A stretch of DNA of 64,000 nucleotides. Source: Thiotrichales bacterium. GTDB taxonomy: Bacteria; Pseudomonadota; Gammaproteobacteria; HK1. Each line of letters opens with the position of its first letter. Position 1 is the stretch's first letter. The stretch is taken from the NCBI GenBank assembly GCA_026709935.1, contig JAPOSC010000013.1, forward strand, positions 51,285 through 115,284, read 5' to 3'. This document shows positions 8,792 to 17,257 of the stretch, piece after piece. Made by a program: the position numbers and the translations under genes. The notes below the pieces were generated by a model, which was not told the DNA's origin, did no database searches, and worked only from the letters and a program-made list of their open reading frames with translations.

Positions 8792-10129
8792 ATGGCCATG
8801 ACCTATCCCGACCAGGAGTCCCGATCCGCCGCTCTCTACCGTCGCGCAAGCGAGGTGCTGGCGGGTGGAAGCACGCGACACACCACGTTCTACTCGCCCT
8901 ATCCGGTCTACGCGGTATCGGGCCGCGGCAGCCGGGTCGTCGACGCGGACGGGGTGGAACGGGTCGACTGCCTCAACAACTACATGACCCTCATCCATGG
9001 GCACGCGCACCCTGAGGTGGTGGAGGCGATTGTCGATCAGGTCCGGCGCGGGAGCTGCTTCGCGATGCCCACCGAGCGAGAGATCGAACTCGCGGAGCTC
9101 ATCTCCGAGCGCGTGGAGTCGGTGGAGACGATGCGGTTCTGCAACTCGGGCAGCGAATCGGTGCTGATCGCGATCAAGGCCGCGCGCGCCCATACCGGGC
9201 GGTCGATGGTCGCGAAGTGCGAAGGTGCCTATCACGGCTGCTACGACCCGGTCGAGGTCAGCCTGAGCGCGTCGCCCGAGAGCTGGGGTGACCCCGACGA
9301 GCCTGCGAAGGTGCCGTACACCGTTGGCCTGCCCGAAAGGGTGATGGAGGATGTGGTGGTGCTGCCCTTCAACGAGATCGAGGCGAGCCGCAGGCTCCTG
9401 GAGCGGCACGCCGGCCGTCTTGCCGCCATCGTCGTCGATCCGGTGCCCACCCGGGTCGGCTGCGTGCCGATGCGAAAGGAATACGCCGAGATGCTGCGCG
9501 AGGTCGCGACCCGGCACGGCATCGTGCTCATCTTCGACGAGGTCGCGTCGTTCCGGGTGCGCTATCGCGGCGCACAGACCATGGTCGGGGTGACCCCGGA
9601 TCTCACGACCTTCGGAAAGGTGATCGGCGGCGGCCTGCCGGTCGGCGCGGTCGGCGGTCGCCGCGACATCATGTCGGTCTTCGATGCGTCGAAGGGAAAG
9701 CCCAAGGCGGCGCACGGCGGGACGTTCAACGCCAACCCGGCCACGATGGCGGCGGGCGCGGCCGCGATGCGGCTCCTCACCGGGGATGCGGTCGACGCCA
9801 TCAACGCGCGCGGAGACCGGGCCCGGGAACGCATCGACGCGGCATTCGAGGCTGCCGGCGTCGCCGGTCAGGCGATCGGCGTGGGCTCACTGGTGATGGT
9901 CCACTTCAATCGCCGAACGCTCCGGAACTATCGCGACGTGTGCCCGGACGCGAACGAATCCCGGCGCATCGCCACCCTGCACCGGGCGCTTCTGAACCGC
10001 GGATTCATCCTCGGTGCGGGCGGTCTTGCGGCTATCTCCACCGCGAACACCGACCAGGAGATCGACGACCTCGCCGATGCCATCGAGGACAGTCTGCGCG
10101 AGATGCGGCTCAACGATCCGGGGGGCTGA
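8792..10129 (+). CDS. Class III aminotransferase (glutamate-1-semialdehyde aminomutase-like)
   Basis: A 445-residue PLP enzyme of the class III aminotransferase/GSA-aminomutase group. Visible are the N-terminal G-G-S-T-R-H-T, the cofactor-binding N-S-G-S-E-S segment, the metal-free F-D-E-V loop that holds the pyridine nitrogen Asp, and T-F-G-K-V-I-G-G-G with the Schiff-base Lys. I chose ATG 8792 because AGAGG lies nine bases upstream; ATG 8783 is too close to that site and the frame further upstream is repeat DNA. Sequence similarity does not prove a role in tetrapyrrole synthesis; many such proteins are amino-acid or diamine transaminases. The enolase-family gene upstream suggests catabolism. 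Confidence 0.8.
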   Translation: MAMTYPDQESRSAALYRRASEVLAGGSTRHTTFYSPYPVYAVSGRGSRVVDADGVERVDCLNNYMTLIHGHAHPEVVEAIVDQVRRGSCFAMPTEREIELAELISERVESVETMRFCNSGSESVLIAIKAARAHTGRSMVAKCEGAYHGCYDPVEVSLSASPESWGDPDEPAKVPYTVGLPERVMEDVVVLPFNEIEASRRLLERHAGRLAAIVVDPVPTRVGCVPMRKEYAEMLREVATRHGIVLIFDEVASFRVRYRGAQTMVGVTPDLTTFGKVIGGGLPVGAVGGRRDIMSVFDASKGKPKAAHGGTFNANPATMAAGAAAMRLLTGDAVDAINARGDRARERIDAAFEAAGVAGQAIGVGSLVMVHFNRRTLRNYRDVCPDANESRRIATLHRALLNRGFILGAGGLAAISTANTDQEIDDLADAIEDSLREMRLNDPGG

Positions 10130-10316
10130 GTCGGGTCGCCCCCATGCGAGGCATGGATTCGCGCCGCGTGTCGCCATACAGTTGCGTGGCGGGGCGCAGG
10201 TCCAAGTCTTCGAGCTTCAGGGTCTTCTCGAGCTTGTTCGGGCTCGTTTCCGGATTCGGGCATGATGACCCCCGCCCGCGCGCCATCCGGGGTGCGGACA
10301 ATCACAGGAGCAGGTC

Positions 10317-10661
10317 ATGAGCACACAGATCAACTGGTACTACTTCCGCAAGGGGTGAACAAGCTGCAAGAAGGCATCCGACTTCATGGATGCCCATCGT
10401 CTCGTGCCAGACGATGTCATGCTTGCCTCGAAGAAGCTCGGGCGTGACGCCGCCGCCGCGCTCGCGCGGGATTGCGACACCCTGATCGTCGCCAAGGGGA
10501 AGAATGTCACGACCTTCGCGGTCTCCGGACACCCCGGCGAAGATGCGGTGGACGCAATGTTGGGTCCGACCGGCAACCTGCGCGCACCGACGGTGCGATC
10601 GGGCCGGACGTTGCTGGTGGGCTTCAACGAGGAGCAGTACGCGGCCGTCCTCGCCGGCTGA
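10317..10661 (+). CDS. ArsC-family thioredoxin-fold protein, probable selenoprotein (Sec14)
   Basis: Read from ATG 10317 (AGGAG seven bases upstream) the frame gives N-W-Y-Y-F-R-K-G, then TGA at 10356-10358, then T-S-C-K-K-A-S-D-F and continues to a stop at 10661, 114 residues in all. TGA occupies the position of the first Cys of the C-x-x-C redox motif of this ArsC/Spx-like family, giving U-T-S-C. The C-terminal half (V-A-K-G-K, L-G-P-T-G-N-L-R-A-P-T, L-L-V-G-F) is fully intact. A 7-bp hairpin follows the TGA at a suitable distance. Sec-containing members of this family are known as far as I recall. A nonsense mutation is the alternative. Standard gene callers would report only the fragment from 10386. 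Confidence 0.8.
10373..10394 (+). promoter_or_regulatory. Candidate bacterial SECIS hairpin (ArsC-like gene)
   Basis: GGCATCC (10373-10379) pairs perfectly with GGATGCC (10388-10394) around an 8-base loop, GACTTCAT, whose first base is G. The stem starts 14 bases and the loop 21 bases after the TGA, within the spacing usual for bacterial SECIS elements recognised by SelB. Confidence 0.65.
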
Positions 10662-10688
10662 CAGCCATGCATGGCCCTGACGCCAAGG

Positions 10689-10784
10689 AGTCCCGCCGCA
10701 AGGCGGGGCGGGGATCGAGAAGTCCCGTCGCAAGATAGGGCAAAGGCCGGGAAGCCCCGCCACAAGGCGGGGCGGAGCCTTGGT
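10689..10784. repeat. Three tandem 32-bp hairpin units between convergent genes
   Basis: Units at 10689-10720, 10721-10752 and 10753-10784 each begin AG(T/C)CCCG and carry a CAAG loop. The first and third fold as CCCGCC-GCAA-GGCGGG and GCCCCGCC-ACAA-GGCGGGGC; the middle one has lost pairing. They sit between the 3' ends of the ArsC-like gene and the PerM-type gene, so they may act as a bidirectional terminator, although no U-run follows. Confidence 0.65.
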
Positions 10785-10830
10785 TGGCAGCGGCGAGTTC
10801 GTGAGTGCCGGCTCGGTCAAGCCGCTCGTT

Positions 10831-11901
10831 TTACCCCGGATCGGGCGCGGGCGGCGCGGCGCTCGGCCATGCCTTCAGGACCGCCTGCACCAGGGTCGCG
10901 AGCGGTATCGCGAAGAAGATCCCCCAGAACCCCCACAGCCCGCCGAAGACAAGCACTGCGGTGATGATCGCGATCGGGTGCAGGTTGACCACCTCGGAGA
11001 ACAGCAGCGGCACCAGCACGTTGCCGTCGAGCGCCTGGATGATCGCGTAAGCGATCATGATGTACGCGAAGTCGCTCGTGAATCCCCACTGGAAGTACGC
11101 GATGATCGCGACCGGGAACGTGACCGCGACCGCCCCGACATAGGGAATGACGACCGACAACCCGACCAGAGCGCCGAGCAGCATCGAGAATTGCAGTCCC
11201 ATCAGCGCGAACGTCAAGTAGGTCACTATCCACACGATCACGATCTCGATGACCTTTCCGCGGACGTAATTTCCGATTTGCGTGTTGACGTCCGCCCAGA
11301 CCTGCCCCGCCAAGCGCCGGTCCTCCGGCAGGAAGTGCTTGACCCAGGCGACGATGGCCAGCTTGTCCTTGAGAAAGAAGAACACCATCAGAGGCATGAG
11401 GATCAGGTAGACGAGCAGGGTGAGGATCCCGACCACCGAGGCCAGCGATGCCTGCACGGCATTCTGGCCGATGATCACCGCCTCGGCGCGGATCTGGCTG
11501 ATGAGATCGAGAACCTGCTGCTCGCTGAACAGATCCGGGTACGTCAGCGGCAGCGCAAGCAGCAGTTCTTGTCCGCGGCCGAGCATCGTCGGAAGCTGCT
11601 GCAGGAGCTGCGTCGCCTGGCTCGACAGCAGCGGCAGCAGTCCGAACATGACAAAGAAGAGGGTGGTCATGAACGCGATGAAGACCACGAGCACCGCCGC
11701 GAGGCGCGGCGCGCGGTAGCGTTCCAGCACCCCGATCAGCCCTTCTAGCAGGTACGCAATGACGACGCTCGCAATCACCGGAGCAAGCAATCCCCCCCCG
11801 AGCCAGATGATTGCGAAGCCACCGATGAGCACGGCGGCGAGTCCGAGCACCTGAGGGTCGGAGAAGTGACGTTCGAACCAGGCGCGGATCGCGTTGGTCA
11901 T
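10831..11901 (-). CDS. AI-2E family transporter/PerM-type membrane protein
   Basis: A 356-residue polytopic membrane protein of the PerM/AI-2E transporter family. Hydrophobic segments lie near residues 15-75, 150-165, 210-260 and 270-340, and the C-terminal part carries the family's I-P-Y-V-G-A motif and a D-G-N-V-L-V-P-L-L-F-S-E segment. Family members act in quorum-signal export, cation efflux or remain uncharacterised, so the substrate is unknown. The start is ATG 11901. It follows cpoB on the same strand by 100 bases and could be the last gene transcribed from the tol-pal block. Confidence 0.8.
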   Translation of the reverse strand: MTNAIRAWFERHFSDPQVLGLAAVLIGGFAIIWLGGGLLAPVIASVVIAYLLEGLIGVLERYRAPRLAAVLVVFIAFMTTLFFVMFGLLPLLSSQATQLLQQLPTMLGRGQELLLALPLTYPDLFSEQQVLDLISQIRAEAVIIGQNAVQASLASVVGILTLLVYLILMPLMVFFFLKDKLAIVAWVKHFLPEDRRLAGQVWADVNTQIGNYVRGKVIEIVIVWIVTYLTFALMGLQFSMLLGALVGLSVVIPYVGAVAVTFPVAIIAYFQWGFTSDFAYIMIAYAIIQALDGNVLVPLLFSEVVNLHPIAIITAVLVFGGLWGFWGIFFAIPLATLVQAVLKAWPSAAPPAPDPG

Positions 11902-12001
11902 TGATCGATCAAGCTTGCGCGCCGCCCTGACGTTCCTGGGATCTCGCCTGGTGTCTTTGGTGTCATCCGGAACCCGCTCCGGCCCCTTCCGGAGGCGCCG
12001 G

Positions 12002-12838
12002 CTACTGCCGGATGCTCGTGAGCCGCTTCCGTGCGAGGCCGGCGGCGGCCGACTGCGGATGGCGTTCGATCAGCTCGGTCAGCACCCGTTCGGCTTCCTT
12101 CAGGTTGCCGAGTTCGTCGTGGGCGTACCCGATCTTCAGCAGGGCGTGGGTGAGCTTCTGACTGGCGGGATGCGCCGAGACGAGCCGCTCGAACTCCTGC
12201 ACCGCCTCCTTGAATCGGCGCGTGATGTAGAACGTCTCTCCGAGCCAGTATTGCGCATTGTCGGCGTAGCTCCCGGCCGGGAATTCCGCGATGAACCGCT
12301 GAAACGCGACCGCCGCTTCGTCGTAGCTCCCGGACTTCAGAAGATTGAAGGCGCTCTGGTATGCCTGCTGCTCCGCGAACGGATCGACGCCGGTGGCGTC
12401 GGACGCCCGGGCAATTGGAGGCGTCGCTGGTGGGGGCTGGCTCGGAGCTGCGGCCGGAGGAGCGGGCGTGGTTGGTGTCGCGGGCGGTGTGCTCGGCGGG
12501 GACGACGGGGCGTCGGCGGTCTGTGCCGGCGCGGCCGATTCGATGCGCTGGAGGCGCTGATCGGCGTCGAGATAGAGCTGGCGCTGACGCTCCTCCATCT
12601 GCTCGATGCGGTGTGAAAGCGCTTCCTGCTGCCCGCGCAGCTCTCGGACCTCGGCCGCCAGCGAGTCCATTTCGTCCACCAGCTTGAACAGGGCTCCGGA
12701 GTCGAACAGCCGCTCGAGCCGCTTCAGCCGTTCGTCCAGCTCGCGCGCATCGACCACCGGCGCCTGTGCGAGCGACCCCGCGCAGGGCAGCAAACCCACC
12801 ACCATCGCAAGAAAGGTCGCGGTCGGGCGAAGGTTCAT
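12002..12838 (-). CDS. cpoB: Tol-Pal system protein CpoB (YbgF)
   Basis: A 278-residue periplasmic protein with a signal peptide ending near S-L-A-Q-A, an N-terminal coiled coil (E-R-L-K-R-L-E-R-L-F and the Q-M-E-E-R-Q-R-Q run, about residues 30-95), a Ala/Pro-rich linker, and a C-terminal TPR domain beginning near A-Y-Q-S-A-F-N-L-L. In E. coli CpoB links Tol energy use to PBP1B activity during outer-membrane constriction. Start ATG 12838 overlaps the pal stop by four bases (ATGA), implying translational coupling. It closes the conserved tol-pal gene order. Confidence 0.92.
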   Translation of the reverse strand: MNLRPTATFLAMVVGLLPCAGSLAQAPVVDARELDERLKRLERLFDSGALFKLVDEMDSLAAEVRELRGQQEALSHRIEQMEERQRQLYLDADQRLQRIESAAPAQTADAPSSPPSTPPATPTTPAPPAAAPSQPPPATPPIARASDATGVDPFAEQQAYQSAFNLLKSGSYDEAAVAFQRFIAEFPAGSYADNAQYWLGETFYITRRFKEAVQEFERLVSAHPASQKLTHALLKIGYAHDELGNLKEAERVLTELIERHPQSAAAGLARKRLTSIRQ

Positions 12839-13428
12839 TCGCGGGTCCGGTAGACGATTTCGACCCGGCGGTTGAGGCGCCACGCGGATTCGTCGAATCC
12901 GGCCTGCGCCGGTCGCTCCTCGCCGTAACTGATGGTGCGAATCTGCGGGCCGGTTGCGCCGAGCAACGACATGAGGCGGCGGACTGCGAGCGTGCGCTTT
13001 TCGCCCAGCGCGATGTTGTACTCTCGAGACCCGCGCTCGTCAGCGTGGCCTTCCAGGGTGACCGATGCGCCGGCGTGCTCCGAGAGGTAGCGGGCGTGGG
13101 CCTCGATGACGGGCTGCGCGGAATCCGGCACGTCGCTCGAATCGAACTCGAAGTAGATGGTGTGGGTTCCCAACGGGGTCGACGGATCATCGAGCGGGTG
13201 CCGGGGATCGGCAATGGCCGTGGTCGTTGTGGCGTCCTCGGCCCCGGCGCCGGTCTGGGCGCCGGACACCGTATCGCCGCCGGCTCCGCTCGTGGATGCA
13301 CCGCTGGCCGTTGTCGCGGGCGGGGTGGTTGTAACGGGGTCGTCCACCGTTCCCACGGTGCCTTCGCACGCCGCAAGCGCAGCGGCGCTTACGAAAATGA
13401 GTGCGATCCGGAATGGCCGAAGATCCAT
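12835..13428 (-). CDS. pal: Peptidoglycan-associated lipoprotein Pal
   Basis: A 197-residue outer-membrane lipoprotein. The signal peptide ends in a lipobox, L-A-A-C, around residue 20, followed by a Thr/Ala/Gly-rich linker and an OmpA-like peptidoglycan-binding domain with the signature L-E-G-H-A-D-E-R-G-S, Y-N-I-A-L-G-E-K-R and S-Y-G-E-E-R-P. Start ATG 13428 is preceded by AGGGAG at good distance; longer readings to 13560 lack a signal sequence. Pal binds TolB and peptidoglycan. The linker is longer than in E. coli Pal. Confidence 0.93.
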   Translation of the reverse strand: MDLRPFRIALIFVSAAALAACEGTVGTVDDPVTTTPPATTASGASTSGAGGDTVSGAQTGAGAEDATTTTAIADPRHPLDDPSTPLGTHTIYFEFDSSDVPDSAQPVIEAHARYLSEHAGASVTLEGHADERGSREYNIALGEKRTLAVRRLMSLLGATGPQIRTISYGEERPAQAGFDESAWRLNRRVEIVYRTRE

Positions 13429-13559
13429 TGCGTGTCTCCCTGAGAACCGCGGCGCCGGGGAAGGGCGGCGTTCGTCGGCGTCGAAGTCGTGTGAGCCGCC
13501 AGCGACAGAAACGGGAATCGGTTGGATTCGATCGCCGCGTGGGTGGTCGCGAACGGGCA

Positions 13560-14867
13560 TCAGTTCCGAAACGGGGACCAGGCGGGTTCCCGAACCCCCC
13601 CTGTCCGGACAGCGAGACGCTGGCGCATCCGCCCGTCAGGAGAGACTGCCGAGAGGACCGAGCCGGCACCTTCCCTCGTAGCATACAGGATCATGCCGCC
13701 GTTCGGCGCGAAGCTGGGGGACTCGTCGAGGCTGGAGTCCGTCAGCACCTGCAGCGCACCGTTTTCCAGATCGAGCAGGCCGATGCGATATCGCCCTCCC
13801 CCGCCATGCACGAGCGCGAGCTTCTTGCCGTCGGGCGAGAATACGGGGCGGGCGTTGTAGCTGCCCTCGAAGGTGATCCGCTCCGCCTGCCCCCCTCTGT
13901 CGGCCGCGACGCGATAGATCTGCGGTCGGCCGCCGCGGTCCGAGGTGAACGCCAGGAACCGCCCGTCCGGCGACCACGCCGGCTCGGTGTCGATGGCAGG
14001 ATCGTTCGTCATCCGACGAAGACGTCGGTTCCGGAGATCCATGATGTAGATCTCGGGATTGCCATCCTTCGAAAGTGTCATCGCGAGCCGGTCTCCGTCG
14101 GGTGAGAAGGCCGGGGCTCCGTTGATGCCGGGAAAGTCCGTGATGCGTTCGCGGTCGCCGGTCGCGACTGTTTGCATATAGACGTGCGGCCGTTCGGATT
14201 CGAACGAGACGTAGGCGAGTCTCGTTCCGTCCGGCGACCATGACGGGGACATGATGGGCCGCGAGGAATCGAGGATGACCTGCTCGTTGTGCCCGTCGAC
14301 ATCCGCGATGCTCAGCCTGTAGCGGGCGCTGCCGTCGGCGCCGCGCTGCTCGGTGACGTAGGCGACTCGGGTATCGAATGCGCCGGGATTCCCGGTGAGC
14401 TGCTCGTGGATATAGTCCGCAATCTGATGCGCGACCCTGCGCATCGCCTGTGCGCTCGCGGTGAGCTGATAGCCGATGACCCGTCGCTGCCGGAGCACAT
14501 CGTAGAGTTCGAACTCGACCACGAAACCGCCTTCCGCCGTGAGCGATGGCGTGATGTTGCCGATCACCAGGCTGCCGGGCCCGAGCAGACGCCAGTCCTT
14601 GAAGTTGATCTGATCGTATCGATGCGGTCGGCCGGGCAGACTGTCGAACGGTATCGGCTCGAACAGGCCGGTACGCGCGAGGTCGTCGCGAACGATGGCC
14701 GCGATGTCGACCGATTGGGGCTCGCCGCCGTGCTGCCACCCGAACGGGACGACGGCGATGGGCTGCTTCGCCTCGGTGCTTCTGGTGACCGTGACCTCGA
14801 TGACCGCGCTGGCGGCCTGAGCGAGAAGCGCGGCGATGAAGAACGCGATGACTTTGCGCCCAACCAA
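13560..14867 (-). CDS. tolB: Tol-Pal system beta-propeller protein TolB
   Basis: A 435-residue periplasmic protein: a signal peptide of about 20 residues ending A-A-S-A, an N-terminal alpha/beta domain, then a six-bladed propeller made of repeated W-S-P-D-G and F-S-P-D-G motifs (for example P-S-W-S-P-D-G-T and P-A-F-S-P-D-G-D). TolB connects TolA at the inner membrane to Pal at the outer membrane. Start ATG 14867 lies three bases after the tolA stop. Length is normal for the family. Confidence 0.95.
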   Translation of the reverse strand: MVGRKVIAFFIAALLAQAASAVIEVTVTRSTEAKQPIAVVPFGWQHGGEPQSVDIAAIVRDDLARTGLFEPIPFDSLPGRPHRYDQINFKDWRLLGPGSLVIGNITPSLTAEGGFVVEFELYDVLRQRRVIGYQLTASAQAMRRVAHQIADYIHEQLTGNPGAFDTRVAYVTEQRGADGSARYRLSIADVDGHNEQVILDSSRPIMSPSWSPDGTRLAYVSFESERPHVYMQTVATGDRERITDFPGINGAPAFSPDGDRLAMTLSKDGNPEIYIMDLRNRRLRRMTNDPAIDTEPAWSPDGRFLAFTSDRGGRPQIYRVAADRGGQAERITFEGSYNARPVFSPDGKKLALVHGGGGRYRIGLLDLENGALQVLTDSSLDESPSFAPNGGMILYATREGAGSVLSAVSPDGRMRQRLAVRTGGVREPAWSPFRN

Positions 14868-14870
14868 CGT

Positions 14871-16064
14871 CTATGCCTCGGGCTCGAAGGTGATCACGAT
14901 GTTGCGGTCGAACAGCGACGGATCCTTCGGCACGGGAAGCGGCGACGAACGCAGCACCGCCTCCTCCACCGATCGGTCGAACGCGACATTGCCGCTGCCG
15001 GTCTGGATATCCACCTCGACAACGTCTCCCCCCGGGAGCTGTGATACACGCACCACGCACTTGAGACCCGACGCGGTGCCGGGAGGACGCAGCCAGTTGC
15101 GTTCGATCTTGTCCTTGATTTGGGCAATATATTCGATGCGTCCGGCTTCGAGCAACGAGCGGCGTTCCTCGTCGAGCAATGCGGAGTCCAGGGCGATCTG
15201 CTCCTGAAGAGCCCGCTCCGCCTCCCGGCGACGCAGCTCCTCGATGCGCTTTCTCTCGGCTTCGGCTTTCTTCTTCTCCGCTTCGATCCGTTGTCTTTCG
15301 GCTTCCGCCTTCTTCTTTTCCGCCTCGATCCGCTGCCTTTCGGCTTCCGCTTTCTTCTTCTCCGCCTCGATGCGCTTTCTCTCGGCCTCGGCCTTCTTCT
15401 TCTCCGCTTCGATACGTCTGCGTTCGGCTTCGGCCTGCTGCCTCTCGGCTTCGGCCTTCCTCCGGGCATCCTCGGCCCGCTGCTGCTCTTCCCTGGCCAC
15501 CCGCGCCTGCTCTTCGAGCCGACGCTTTTGCTCGGCCTCCTCGCGCCGCTGCTGCTCCAGCCGTGCGAGTTGCTGCTGCTCTTCCGAGCGCTGGGTCGCC
15601 AGCGCTGTCTTCTCCTTCTCCAGCGCCTCGATCCGCCGCGCCTCCGCCGCGCTCTGCCGCGTGAGCTCCGCGAGGCGTTCCGCCTCGTTGCGCTCACGTT
15701 CGCGCTCGGCCGCCATGTATTCCCGCTGTCGTTCGCGCCGCAGTCGCTCCAGCTCTGTCAGCCGGCGCTCTTCCTCGGTGCGACGGCGTTGCGCGGAGTC
15801 GGCTTCGCGTTCGAGCTGCTCGATCCGCTCTCGGTCTTTCCGGCGTTGCTCCTCGTCCTGTGTACGCAGGCGTTCGAGCTCCTCGGTGATCCGGCTCTCG
15901 TCGACGACCACCGCCTCGACCGGCTCCACCTGAGGCCCGGGCGGTGAGGAGGGCGCCGGCGCATCCCCCAGCCTGAAGACGAGCACCGTCCCCACGACGG
16001 CGTGAAGCAGCAGGGCCAGGACCACCGGCATCACCCGTTCGAGCACGGAATCCCCGCCCATCAC
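14871..16064 (-). CDS. tolA: Cell envelope integrity protein TolA
   Basis: A 397-residue inner-membrane protein: one N-terminal membrane helix (about residues 10-31), a long charged helical stalk with repeated A-E-A-E-R-K-R-I-E-A-E-K-K-K units at about 195-275, and a C-terminal TonB/TolA-like domain that begins near Y-I-A-Q-I-K-D-K-I-E-R-N-W and ends V-I-T-F-E-P-E-A. TolA spans the periplasm and transmits the TolQR proton-motive force to TolB-Pal. The start overlaps the tolR stop by four bases (ATGA). Stalk repeats at the DNA level make this a region prone to length change. Confidence 0.93.
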   Translation of the reverse strand: MMGGDSVLERVMPVVLALLLHAVVGTVLVFRLGDAPAPSSPPGPQVEPVEAVVVDESRITEELERLRTQDEEQRRKDRERIEQLEREADSAQRRRTEEERRLTELERLRRERQREYMAAERERERNEAERLAELTRQSAAEARRIEALEKEKTALATQRSEEQQQLARLEQQRREEAEQKRRLEEQARVAREEQQRAEDARRKAEAERQQAEAERRRIEAEKKKAEAERKRIEAEKKKAEAERQRIEAEKKKAEAERQRIEAEKKKAEAERKRIEELRRREAERALQEQIALDSALLDEERRSLLEAGRIEYIAQIKDKIERNWLRPPGTASGLKCVVRVSQLPGGDVVEVDIQTGSGNVAFDRSVEEAVLRSSPLPVPKDPSLFDRNIVITFEPEA

Positions 16065-16492
16065 CGCGTCTCCTGCGGTGTTTCGGTCATCAGGCCGACG
16101 CTCGGCGCCCCCGCGCTTTGCAGGATCGTCATCAGGAGCACCACGTCCCCGTAGGGCACGTTCTCGTCGCCGCGCACCACGACCGACAGCTCCGGCCGGT
16201 GGCGCAGCAGCGCCGCGACCCGGGCCGCGAGGACCCCGGGCTCGACCGGCGACCTCTGGTTCTCCCCGTAATTCACGTAGTAGCTGCCCGTCGAGTCGAT
16301 GGTGACCACGAGCGGCTCCTGCGATTCCACGTCGAGAGGCTGCGCGTCGGCCTGCGGCAGGTCGACCTTGACGCCCTGGGACAACAGCGGGGCGGTGATG
16401 ACGAAGATGACGAGCAGGACAAGCATGACGTCGATGTAGGGGACAACGTTGATCTCCGACATCGGTCGTCTGCGCGCGCGGTTCCTAGCCAT
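16061..16492 (-). CDS. tolR: Tol-Pal system protein TolR (ExbD family)
   Basis: A 143-residue inner-membrane protein with a short cytoplasmic tail, a single membrane helix containing the conserved Y-I-D-V-M-L-V-L-L-V-I-F (the Asp is the proton-path residue of ExbD/TolR/MotB proteins), then a periplasmic domain. It works with TolQ as the proton-driven motor. It lies 90 bases after tolQ and overlaps tolA by four bases. Confidence 0.94.
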   Translation of the reverse strand: MARNRARRRPMSEINVVPYIDVMLVLLVIFVITAPLLSQGVKVDLPQADAQPLDVESQEPLVVTIDSTGSYYVNYGENQRSPVEPGVLAARVAALLRHRPELSVVVRGDENVPYGDVVLLMTILQSAGAPSVGLMTETPQETR

Positions 16493-16582
16493 GGCGCGTC
16501 CTCTCGGGGCCCTCGGGGTGGATCCCCCGCGTGCCTCCGCTCGAGCCGGAGACCGTGATGCGGGCCGGGGGTCGGGCTCCGT

Positions 16583-17257
16583 TCACTGGTGGGCCTGACG
16601 TTGGAGAATGGTCGAGAACTCGTCGACGAACGCGTCGTACCGGTTGTGGATCCGTTCGACGTCGTGGGAGAAGCGGTTGTAGGCGATGACCGCGGGAATC
16701 GCCGCGAACAGACCCATCGCGGTGGCGATGAGCGCCTCTGCGATTCCCGGCGCCACCATCGCGATGGTGGCCTGCTGCACGGTTCCCAGCGCCCGAAACG
16801 AGTTCATGATGCCCCACACGGTGCCGAGCAGGCCGATGTAGGGGCTGGTCGACCCGACGGTGGCGAGAAACGAGAGCCCGGTTTCCAGGTATTCGACCTC
16901 TCGGCCGAGCGCGATGCGCATCGCCCGTTCGGTGCCGCTCAGTATGTCCCGCGCCTCGGCCGTCTTCTGTCCGCGCAGTCGGGCGAACTCCTTGAATCCC
17001 GCGTGGAAGATGCGCTCCATCCCGTTCGCCCCGGTGCGTCTCACGTCGATCCGGTTGAACACCTCGACCAGGTCGATTCCGGACCAGAACTGATCCTCGA
17101 ACGTGTTCGCGGCGCGGGAGGCTCGCCCGAGCACAAAGTATTTCCTGAAGATCATCGTCCACGAGATGAACGAGGCCAGCACCAGGATGGCCATGACGAG
17201 CTGAACCGGAAGGGTCGCTTCCAGCACCAGGGTGACAATCGAGAGGTCAGTGCTCAA
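16583..17257 (-). CDS. tolQ: Tol-Pal system protein TolQ (ExbB family)
   Basis: A 224-residue three-helix inner-membrane protein. Conserved segments are G-S-T-S-P-Y-I-G-L-L-G-T-V-W-G-I (helix 2) and A-P-G-I-A-E-A-L-I-A-T-A-M-G-L-F (helix 3), the signature of TolQ/ExbB proton channels. Its start overlaps the end of ybgC by 11 bases, which points to coupled translation in the ybgC-tolQRAB order. Confidence 0.95.
   Translation of the reverse strand: MSTDLSIVTLVLEATLPVQLVMAILVLASFISWTMIFRKYFVLGRASRAANTFEDQFWSGIDLVEVFNRIDVRRTGANGMERIFHAGFKEFARLRGQKTAEARDILSGTERAMRIALGREVEYLETGLSFLATVGSTSPYIGLLGTVWGIMNSFRALGTVQQATIAMVAPGIAEALIATAMGLFAAIPAVIAYNRFSHDVERIHNRYDAFVDEFSTILQRQAHQ

Noticed and set aside
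10780..11748. Long plus-strand open frame of 322 codons
   Set aside because: It is the reverse-strand shadow of the PerM-type gene; its composition is extremely charged and it matches no family.
11898..13376. 492-codon minus-strand frame across cpoB and pal
   Set aside because: It runs out of phase through two well-supported genes and is rich in Arg/Pro/Ser, typical of a G+C-rich shadow.
15120..15947. Plus-strand open frame with Leu/Phe repeats
   Set aside because: It is antisense to the tolA stalk repeats, which produce an artificial repetitive frame.
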